Below, piece after piece: positions 33,701 to 43,542 of a DNA stretch of 64,000 nt (position 1 is the first letter of the stretch; every line of letters begins with the position of its first letter). Source of the DNA: Haberlea rhodopensis (lineage: Eukaryota; Streptophyta; Magnoliopsida; Lamiales; Gesneriaceae); assembly GCA_907163345.1 (NCBI GenBank), contig CAJQUN010000015.1, forward strand, positions 8,402,886 to 8,466,885, in the 5' to 3' direction. The translations under genes were made by a program, and so were the position numbers. The notes under the pieces were generated by a model. It ran no database searches. It had not been told where the DNA came from and worked only from the letters and a program-made list of their open reading frames with translations.

Positions 33701-35471
33701 TAGGCATGACAGCGGTTAATATAAACCTCGGCCCGGCCAGGACCCGTAACCGGGTCAACGGGCCGGTTAACCGTTGACCCGGTTCACAGGTCAAAACCGT
33801 AACCGGCCCATTACTGTACGGGCCGGTTACGGTTCACGGTTGCGGAAACCGTGGAACCGTCGGTTCCACGGTTTTTTTATTTTTTTAAAATATTTATTTT
33901 TATTTTAAAATTAAAGTGTGTGTTGAAGAAGATTCGAACTCTTGACATCCAACATGTATAGACAGCTTCTTACCACTAAGCTATTATCATGTTTGTTTTA
34001 TTTTAGAACAAAAATATAATTATATATACTAACAGAATATATATTATAAATGTAATGTAATGATAACTATTTTACATTCACAAATATAAATAAAAATTAT
34101 CTAGAAAAATATGTTATGCTCTTAAATAAATATCGTAAAATATAAAAAACTATAGCAAAGTAAATATAACAAAAAATATTGGATAAATTCATAAAAACTA
34201 AAGAAATAGTTGTTGCAAAATAAAATATTATGATAATGGAGTAAATTATTGTAAAAAAATATAATATATACATTCAAGCACTTTATTTGATTTACATTAC
34301 ATACAATAATCAAATAAGTATATCTTAATTTCTCACGATATGACTTGGCATATAAACTCGATAATGTAATATTTGATTAATTAATAAAATCTTTTACTAA
34401 TTTGCTTATAATGATTTGGGAACAACAATATTGAATTGATAATTCACTAACTTTATATTATAAAAATTAATAACTTCTAATTGATAATCAAAAATCTCAT
34501 TACTGACTATTTTTAACATAATAAAAACTTTTGTATTGTTTTCTTATATATGAATAACAAATAATTCAATGTTATATTCGTCGATTTCATCTTGTAAGTA
34601 GTACCAAAGTTGTATATGTTTTATATCAGTTCGATATTTGTGTGTTGTGTCAAAGTCATGTAAAAAAAATCCATTTTTATAGTAAAGAATTCGTATTGGA
34701 CAAGGTCTCGTTTTTCTCGTTCACTTTTTGAGGGTTTTCCACTTAAAAATTATAGTGTTCTTTGTTTATTTTTCGCAAACACCAAGTTCTACAGAACATG
34801 AGAAATAACGACTCACATCAAATACCAACTTTGTATATGTCCTACCAAACTCTTTTGTAATTAGTACCAAATTTGTATAGGTTTCATACGAATTTCATAT
34901 GTAATTAGTATAATAATTGTAAATATTTCATATCAATATCATTTGAATTAGTATCAAAATTATATATGTTCACATCAATTTCATATGTAATTAGTATCGT
35001 TAGATACTCATATTCAATCAATTAAAATGACATTATCTTATATGTGGTCCCATCGAGTTTGATGAAACAATGGGGTAAGTTTTGTAAGATTAATGGCATG
35101 CGACCTAGAAAATTTTCACTAGATATACCCACACGTTGGAACTCAACATATAAATTGCTAAATGATTCATATGAATATAGAGAGTTAATGGCAAATTAAA
35201 ATGTTCAAACTCTCACCTCCCCCTTACATTTCCTTTGTTATTTTTTATGATTCGTTTAGAGTAACTTTTAAATTTTTTAAATAAATTTTTTAATTTTAAT
35301 TTTTTAAGTTTAAAAAATATAATGGTCGAACAGTAACCTTAACCGGTGGTTAACCGTAACCGTAACCGGCGGTTCACGAAGGGTTCCCGGAACCGTCTAT
35401 GTTAAGGTTAAGGGTCGAGTTCTTTTGAACCGTCGAACTGACCGGCGGTTCATGAGCCGTGGTCATGTCTA
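33701..35471. mobile_element. Non-autonomous hAT-type DNA transposon
   Basis: Short imperfect terminal inverted repeats (TAGGCATGACAGCGG at the left; the right end read inward is TAGACATGACCACGG) and an 8-bp duplication GTGGTAGG / ATGGTAGG (33693-33700 and 35472-35479, 7 of 8 identical). The subterminal regions (33740-33880 and 35335-35460) are rich in GGTTAACCG and ACCGGCGGTT repeats, as in plant hAT elements. The AT-rich middle has no transposase reading frame. Confidence 0.85.
33920..33993 (-). other. tRNA-like block inside the hAT element
   Basis: On the minus strand TAGCTTAGTGGTAAGA resembles a pol III A box, and AGTTCGAATCT, about 35 nt downstream, resembles a B box. Total length near 74 nt. 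No clear acceptor stem was recognised, so this is a tRNA- or SINE-derived relic rather than a working tRNA gene. Confidence 0.4.
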
Positions 35472-35479
35472 ATGGTAGG

Positions 35480-36985
35480 TTATTCGATTGCTTTTCTTTT
35501 TCTTTTTTTTTTTCTTGCAAATATTTTTTTTATTTGTTTATCTCACCTCTTCACTGAAGAAAATCTCATGAATGGAGGAGCTCGTCATGCTGTTGGTCGT
35601 GGGTTGCTGATTTGATGGCTTGCCATTATTATTTCCATGTATAAGTTATTTTGATGTGTGTTACCATTTTTTCTGGTTTAGAACATTTTCGATTTTACGA
35701 CGAGAAAAACTTATTTGTTTAGGCCCTGTGTTCTTTGTACAGTGTAATGCTCTGTGGTTTTGTTTTTGTTTTCTTTTCTGTGTTGAGTCTTAGGTAGGTC
35801 ATTCTTCTTGAATTGCCATTTTCCTTTATTCTTGATTCCGGCGAGAAAAATGGATTTGTTTTGGCCTTGTGTTCTTGCGATGTCCGCTGGTCCTTCCAGA
35901 AGCATTGTTTTTTAGGTTGATCTATTTTTTTGAAATTCGATTTTACGCTATTTCAGTTGGTTTTGTTCGTTTGTGTAACTGTGTGCATTGGTGTGGTGTT
36001 CGATTACATGCACAGATTAGATGAAATCAAAGATGTCTTTTGGTTTAATATGAAACCAATTTTTTTCTGTTAGATCAAAGATATATTATTCTGTGATTTT
36101 TTTTCGATTCGCTACAATTCATTTTCCCGGGTCATACTTTAGGTAGTGGAACATGCCAATTTTTTTTAAAAAAATAAGTTTATTGTTGGTTTTGTTTCGA
36201 TGGTCTAATAATGTGTTGTGTGTGTTGGTCTCCAGCAGATTCCACTCTTGACAAGTTATTGGTAACAATTCATTCCCATCCGTAAATATTTCGGGCACTT
36301 TATCTTTGACTGAACTATGTTAATATAGTCTTACATTATATGATAATTTTGTGAATATGCTTGCACTTTCCAAGATTACGAAGAAATATGACAATGTGTT
36401 GTGTTTCTCACTGCCCATTTGATATAAGGATGTTATTTTCTATGACCTTGGGTCCCCATTCTCTACTTTTTTTTCTTGCCGGTCACTTCAAGAAATGCTT
36501 CAAGACCTTACTTAGATATGGTTGATAGGTCATACATAGGCAGTTTTGAAGAGGTTTGAATCTGCTGCATGGCTTTGATAGGATTCATGGTATATATCTT
36601 CGCATTTTGGTCCATTATTTCACCCTTCATTTCAGGTTAACAGGCTCATAAGAAGACTGGAGGTCACGTTCATTTTTCCTCGGTGAGCTAGTTCAGATGG
36701 ATTGGGAATCATGTTGCTGATATTTCATGTTAAGTTTTCAATTGTTTCATTTTGAAAAGCTTACACTTTCTTGAATATATATAATTCATATTTGAATATT
36801 CCTCCACCTGAAGGTCTATTCATTGGTTGCTAAATAGCACTTGTTGCTGCTATTATCGTCATCATGCATGCGTAGAAACTTCTAAATCATCTAGCACTGG
36901 TACAATATATGTGCTATATATTCCCACTATACAAGTACCTTTAGAACTTCTTCGTATACTCATTTAATGAGTTCAAAAGTACGAA
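35480..36985. other. Unassigned AT-rich stretch upstream of the PHO1-like remnant
   Basis: No exon, transposon end or RNA gene recognised with confidence. Composition (T-rich tracts, short open stretches) would fit introns of the PHO1-like gene. Confidence 0.35.
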
Positions 36986-36989
36986 ATAA

Positions 36990-37617
36990 TTCTCGTTCAT
37001 GTGGTTTGTTTGGGTACATTTTTCTACACATGCTCATGTATGGAGTAAAAGTACTTCTTGACGCGGTTCTTGGTGAATTACCCCTCATCTTCGAACTTTC
37101 AAACCTGGAACTGAATTGGGATTTCGAGAAGTCTTTCTTGTTGCTTCCGGACTTTCATTACTTGCATTGACTGCAACACTCGTGAATCTGGACATGGAAT
37201 TAGATCCACCTACGGCAAGATTCCAGACGCTAACCGAAATGGTTCCACTCGGCCTTGTTACTGTAAGTTTAGAGAAGACTTGTTTTCTTCTTCACACGGA
37301 TTTTTCAGCATGGTTGTTACTCATAAAGTACCATATCCTTTGATATTGTTATTTTGATGATTGTTAAAGGTTGTGCTTCTTATTAGCTTTTGTCCCTTCA
37401 ACGTAATATACCTTTCAAGTAGTTTAGTTATCATTTGATATGCATGGCGATGCGTCCTTGCTCCACCCTACAAGGTATGCAGATAAATATCAAAAAATAC
37501 ATGTAAAAAGAAACTAATTACTTTATGATGAACCATGAAGATGATTGTTCTTTTCTTGGATGCCTTTTGCAGGTTACTATGTCCGATTTCTTCTTAGCAT
37601 AACAACTTACAAGCCAG
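36990..37617 (+). pseudogene. PHO1-like: PHO1-like phosphate exporter remnant (EXS domain exons)
   Basis: Exon-like blocks match the C-terminal EXS part of plant PHO1 proteins, which export phosphate from root stele cells. Block 1 (about 36990-37262) reads LFGYIFLHMLMYG, then after frame changes ELGFREVFLVASGLSLLALT and NLDMELDPPTARFQTLTEMV, ending at a GT donor (GTAAGT, 37263). Block 2 ends ..CVLAPPYK at 37474 before a GT. Block 3 (37573-37617), after an AG acceptor, reads VTMSDFFLA, then a stop in place of an expected Asp, then QLTSQ before a GT. Exon order and splice phases fit PHO1. At least one stop and one frameshift make it a pseudogene. The SPX domain and last exons are absent. A copia LTR begins at 37790 in what would be the next intron. 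Confidence 0.72.
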
Positions 37618-37789
37618 GTTTGAAATTTTCCTAATTATAATCACATATCAATTCAAACGACAAACCGTCGAATTTCAGCCCAAAAATGAAGGTCACTGTA
37701 GGACATTTTTAATATACCATGTGTAAAGTTTTATACTATGCAACCTTTTATTTTATCCTCTTTGACGACTTCAATCACTGGGCAGAGCT

Positions 37790-38173
37790 TGTTGGGCTTC
37801 CGTACCCCGGCGCCAGATCCAAACACAGCGAAAATAATACAATAAACAGATCTGTCCCTTGGACGGATCGATCGCGCCTGATTCATGTATTAGCATGCAA
37901 ATATCAAAATAAATGCACGAAAAGAGAATTATCGATAACAGCGAAATCAATCTGATGACGGTGGTCCCTCGAGTCCAACCAACATGACCAGATCTTCAAG
38001 TCATCATCAGTGCTAGTATGATGTCGGCTTTTGAATGAAAGAGTGAATTGATTAAGAGTCTCCTTAAACCATAGACAATGATGTATTTATAGTTGTAGTA
38101 TGTTAGTTAATTGGGTCAGGGCTCATAAAGCCCATCGGGTCAACGTTTGGCTTGCTGTGTATTTTTGCTAACA
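37790..38173 (-). repeat. Element D 3' LTR with polypurine tract
   Basis: 384 bp, plus-strand ends TGTTGGGCTTCC...TTTGCTAACA. The minus strand carries TATA-like CTATAAATACATCA. Next to it, AAGTGGGGGATTG (minus, about 38172-38184) is a typical copia polypurine tract. A single GGATCGATCG core lies at 37865-37874. Confidence 0.75.
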
Positions 38174-38190
38174 ATCCCCCACTTGCCCGA

Positions 38191-39507
38191 AAGCCAACAC
38201 AAAACTACAAACTCATAATCCAAGTAATTCAATCTAACTGAACAACTTGATGTACTATCAATGTACATAATTATGAGACATAAATATATCAAACGGTTTA
38301 ATTTTAGAACTTTCTATAAATGAAACAATTTCAAATATAGAAACTCCATTGAACTTTCAAAAATTAAATTCATATCTTCTTCTAAATCACTCAGTTTGAG
38401 AACTTAACATTTAAGTCTCATTTCTCATCGATAGATCGGCGGCCAGTTGATTGTGACCCAGCGAGCTCAAGTGTATCATAGCAGTAGGATCACAACCTTT
38501 GTGATTTTAGAAGTCAAACAACTTCTTGGGCTTACCCTGAATGCCCCATTGTCGATTAAACTCCTTTAATAGTCAATGGCCGAAATATAATTCCAGCAAC
38601 AACCTACCGATCAAGGATAGCGTCTAGCATCTGCGCTTCACGAAGACCTAGATACAAATGACTAGCAACATACGAGAACCTTTCAGCCATAGTTAGCGTG
38701 CAATACATTCCTTTCACTCAATATGTCCCGATTGAATCAAGGACATTGGTTGGTCGAGGCCCCTTATGATTTCAATAACTATGTATTTGTTTCACATTAT
38801 ATGATTCATTGTGTGCTTATATGAAAAACTCTTTTTCACAAGCACTACGCACTCTGGCCAGAGATTCCTTGAATCATATACAGAAAAACACATAGGACAT
38901 CCTGGTTCATCAAGACCAGTGGTGAATCCCCAACGACAATCATAGGCCTCTGACAGCATCACTGAATACCCAAAATAACAACTTTATGACCCGCATGTGA
39001 TCAGTCATTAAATCAAAGTACACAGCTATCTGTCAAGACCTCAACGACGCCTTGGGTCATGAGGAGTAATGGTGCACAACTATGACTAGGAATTCTATAC
39101 TCGACAAATGATAACCACTTATAGAATTCCGAGTAGGGTCGTTCGGTGAACTCATTCCTTATGAGCACCTATTCATGTGTGCTGACTTCTCCAAGCCAAC
39201 GCCGATGAAACGCGGCGCACTAAACTAGACACATCATGAATACCAGTCTCTAACGAGCATATATCGATATCCCATTCTCGAGGGCTCATCGACCAGGAAC
39301 ATTTAGAAATCGCAGTCAAAAATGTATTTCATGGTCACCATCATATGCGTAACCAAATTCTATGGACCATAGCAATCTCAAGGACTTCATCAATGCATCA
39401 AGATGCATGGGTAAACAGATGAAGAAGTGTCATATATATTAATATTCAAACAAAGATTTGTCATAATAAGATTATAAGTACAAACAATCAACTATTCATT
39501 TACTTTA
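38191..39507 (-). other. Element D non-coding 3' region
   Basis: 1.3 kb between the RNase H end and the polypurine tract. No coding recognised. Confidence 0.5.
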
Positions 39508-40010
39508 TCACATATGACAACAATATCTTTCACTTTCCCAAAGCCAACTACTCATGTGTCTCAAGACAATCTTCCCAAGATGTCTGGCAGACACCAATCG
39601 TTGTAAAGGCTTTGTCAGTGGATTCACTATATTTTTCTGTTGAAGCAATTCTCTCGATAATAATGTCGCATCTACCATCTCTCTCATTAGATGGTATTTT
39701 CTCAATATATGTTTTGATACTGCTGAGATCTTGGCTATTCATAATACCTCAACTGTTGCCACAATACCAGAGCCTGTGTCATCCGCACTAGAAATTACAC
39801 CCAACTCTTGGATGAAATTTCATATCCAAACTGTCTCTTTGCTATATCGTATGCTGCAATATATTCAGCTTCAGTGGTGAAATCCAATGTGGTGTCTTGC
39901 TTGGAACGTTTCCAAGAGACAGCACCATCATTGAGCTTAAATACAAATCCGAACATCGATATGGTATCATATACATCAGATTGAAACACCAGCATCAGCT
40001 TAGCCTTCAA
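39508..40010 (-). pseudogene. Element D RNase H, broken
   Basis: Copia RNase H remnants on the minus strand: KLNDGAVSWKRSKQDTTLDF with TTEAEYIAA (40010-39795), then the terminal block NPLTKPLQRL and LRHMSSWLWESE (39742-39508) in shifted frames. Catalytic residues cannot all be accounted for. Confidence 0.75.
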
Positions 40011-40019
40011 CTTTTATTT

Positions 40020-41120
40020 CTCCACTTATAGATCCAAAAACCATGAACATATCATAAGTCCTTCATAAGAACTTGAGGATTATTTTCACAGTTTTCCAGT
40101 GACCTGCACCTGGATCTGTCTGATTTCTGCCCATTACTCTGAAACATACATCAGGCTAAGTACATAACGTAGCATACATTACGCTATTAAAAAATCGAAA
40201 CATAAGGTACCAATGTCATCTTTTCACTCTCTTCATCAATCTTAAGACCCATTGACTCGAGAGATGAATACTATGACATATTGGGAAGTAACTCATTTTT
40301 CGACTATTCCGTGCTAAACCCTTTTAGCACAGTGTTTATGTACGTAGATTGAGAGATCTTAAGCATCATTTAGATCTATCCATATAGATCCTTACGCTAA
40401 GCATGTAGGACGCTTCTACCAAATCTTTCATGGAGAAATTAGTAGATAATCATGCTTTAATTGATTAATCCAATACCATTCACAATGAGTAGGATATCAT
40501 CGACTTAAAGCTTCACAAATATAATTGTGCTCCCACTAACCCTTTTGCACACACATTTCACTTCCGGATTTTTAACAAAACCAAACACTTTGATAATGTT
40601 ATCAAAGCAGACTTCAAACTTCGGGATGCCTTCTTAGGCCCATAAACAGACCTCTGGAGTTTGCAAACCTTTTGCTCACTCCCAATGGTTGTGAAGCCCT
40701 CTGGCTGCCTTGTATAAAAGTCTTCACATCCATCTGTTATATCTCATAGTCATAATATGAAGATATAGCTAACAAAATTCGAATAGACTTTAACATCATA
40801 ACCGATGAAAAATTTCCCACAGACAACTCTTGCCTATGAGAATAACTGTTTCCCACCAGTCAAGCTTTGAAGGTCACTACCTTCCCATCCACTCCAAGCT
40901 TTCACTTGTAGATCCATTTGCAGCCAATGAGAATAATTCCCAAAGAGGATCTACTAAGGTACATACCTTATTAGAGTACATGGAGTCTATTTCAAATTTC
41001 ATAGCATCTCGCCAATATCCTGAAACTATATCCAACATCATCTCCTTGAAAGTCCTAGGATCACATCCATGGTCAAAATCATTGTGACATTGATGCTATC
41101 ATATAACACCTAGCCGAGAG
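40020..41120 (-). pseudogene. Element D reverse transcriptase debris
   Basis: Multiple frame breaks. Short recognisable pieces include QMDVKTFIQG (about 40705-40735), which corresponds to the QMDVKTAFLNG block of copia RT. No intact catalytic motif was seen. Confidence 0.5.
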
Positions 41121-42129
41121 ATCATCGTCCCACCACTTCCCAAGTGTGGCGATCTCTTCGTGAGACGAATCGGGAGACACTTCAACAGGAGGCTCCTACC
41201 AAGGGTATATAGTAACTTTTTAGAAGCATGCACTATTTTAAAATTAATAGCCAATCAGAATAATTCGATGGTTAATTTGTTTATATTGAGACTGGATGTA
41301 ATCGGATTCATGGCAATCACAATAATGAGAATAAACAGAAAATATATGCAAACCGTTTGATTATTAATTAATTCAAAAACTATGGACTTTAGTTATTGAA
41401 TGATCCCACTAAATTTTTCGAATTCATCACCCTCATGACAAATGAACGGAAAATCATATTTTCTTAGTGGGCTTGGAGTCCAGCTAGCTCATGAAAACCC
41501 CGGACGTGGGCCCACCGGCTTCATGATACTAAAGGTAGATCACAATTGCATCATATGCAACCCCCAAGATATTTATCTCGCGATTGGCATAACCCTACGT
41601 GGGAAGGACAATTATGCCTTCTCACGTCAAACTAACTCATCCCACAGATGGAATGTCATTCCCAAAAGACCCCATGTGGGTGAGTAATTTAGAAGGTTAA
41701 CGTAACCGCACCTTAATTAAGTGGCAGTTAAACGCACAACTTTCCCATGTCAGATGCCCCCCACGTGGGTGAGTAAGGCAATATGACACAAGTAGCATCT
41801 CATGGCTTAACTGTTGATGGAAGACAGGAAGCGACAAACCCTTTTGAGCTCCCCTTATCAATTTGATATTAAATTTTTTGAATCATATTAAAGAAGGATT
41901 TAACTTTATTTTGAAATCTCATCAAGTGCTCGTTTGTTTGTTTGCCGGATTCATGCATGTTTTATTCATGCATCATCATATGTACTAATAAAAACATACA
42001 AACAAACATTTATCATACATCATATGCATAATAAAAATAAATATGGACGATTATGACATTTTCCTAATTGATCCACGTGAGCCATACGTGGATCATAAGT
42101 CTGTCTAAGGTGATGCAGGTATGCAATGC
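41121..42129. other. Unassigned stretch with repeated CACGTGGG blocks
   Basis: No coding recognised. CATGTGGGTGAGTAA (41673-41687) and CACGTGGGTGAGTAA (41762-41776), with CTACGTGGGAAGG near 41599, make a loose repeat of a G-box-like core. It could be the 5' part of element D or another repeat. Confidence 0.4.
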
Positions 42130-43291
42130 TGTTAGGATCGGTCCGGAGTGTTTAGAGGGGGGGTGAATGAACACTCCTTATAAAATTTATCCCTTGTGAA
42201 TTCTTTCGGATTAGTGAAAGAAATCTGTTACTTAATCAACTCTTTGAACAGAACAGACCACTAAAAAGGTAAGTGCGGAAACGGTCTGCTCTTGTAAAAG
42301 TAAGAACGGCTCGATGGCTAAGTGCAGAAGGATAAGACACAGGATATGTTTCTGGAAGTTCGAAGGTGGTGTAATCCTTCTACGTCTCCCCTTCTTCCAA
42401 TTAAGGAAGGTTTATACTAGAAGACTTTGATTTATACAATCCTGTTGTACACACCCGATTAAGGCTGGATTTACCTCACTACCAGTCTGAAACTCCTAGT
42501 CACTCAACCTGCTCAGACACACTCTGTCTGACAGTTACAATAAGTTGCTCACTTCTATTTTTCAATACACAATGCGCACAGTGATCCTACAATGATCAAA
42601 TGTTACAAAGTAATCGCGCTTAAATAAATAACTTCAGCTCGAGAGCTTCTGAACTTTGTAAGCGTGTGCAGTTGCTTTCTTGTGTGTTTTTCAATTGATC
42701 AGCGTGAGTTCGAATCAAGTGTCTATGTCTTCCTTTTGTTGCATCCTTTTATAGTTGAGGGTAGCAACGACATTGTTTCCCTTAATGTGCAACTTTGACT
42801 CTTTTTAAACTCTGAGAAAGCTACAGTCTTCTTCTTCAGGACACTTGCCGTTCTGGTGTATGCTTTCGGCGATTGTCAGGTAAGCTCTTCTTTGTCTTCT
42901 TACCTTTAATGGCAATCTTCAATTTTTGATCCTTTTCTAGCATTAATTACAGCATTAAATGCTATAATAAATAACCGTTAATGGTTCAGACTGAGAAGCC
43001 ATCCTTTATGTATCTTTGACTGCTTTGATCTGATAAAGGTTGAGATCGATCTGAAATATCGATCTAGTCAGTCTGGAATCCATCGATCCGGTCTGATATG
43101 TGATATTCTTTATCAGCTTGCTCTGTTTTGCGCGATCGATCTGGTATGCCTGATTTCCATCGATCCGGTCTGAAATGTTCTGTCATCTTGCTCTGTTTTG
43201 TCCGATCGTTCTGGTCAATCTGATTTCTATCGATCCGGTCTGAAATGTTTTGTCATCTTTAAAATCTCATTGATACGGTCCGGAACTAACA
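42130..43291 (-). repeat. Element S 3' LTR
   Basis: 1162 bp with mirror ends TGTTAG...CTAACA. Near 43070-43255 it has about three tandem units of roughly 65-75 bp containing ATCGATCCGGTCTGA and TTGCTCTGTTTTG. CCGGTCTG also recurs in the element's coding and intergenic DNA (46270-46310, 48130, 48815). Sireviruses are known for repeated palindromic motifs in their LTRs, and these units may be the equivalent. Confidence 0.85.
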
Positions 43292-43542
43292 AATTCCCCC
43301 TTTTTGATGATGACAAAACCTAGCTTCTAAGTCTTTTTAACCAGTCTTGATAAGAGCTCTGAAGCGAATGCTTTCGGATCGATTACTTCTTTGTTCAAAA
43401 TAAATGAACATCATTAAGTTGGATCGATTAAATCTTTATTATTAAGCCTTATGATGAGGTTCAAAATAAATGAACACAGACTTAATCAAACGAGGATTTT
43501 ATTGATCACCAAGAAAATCCTAAAATACACAGTCTGAAACTA

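Larger units (their letters stand above)
37790..41120 (-). mobile_element. Copia element D, decayed, 5' end not found
   Basis: Minus strand. 3' LTR at 37790-38173, polypurine tract, about 1.3 kb non-coding, RNase H fragments, then RT debris to about 41100. No 5' LTR, gag or integrase was recognised. Inserted next to the PHO1-like exons. Confidence 0.7.

Noticed and set aside
33920..33993. Functional tRNA gene
   Set aside because: Only A- and B-box-like elements are visible; no convincing acceptor or anticodon stem.
36967..37343. Two small membrane proteins in overlapping frames
   Set aside because: Both frames are pieces of PHO1-like exons with indels and an unspliced donor site.
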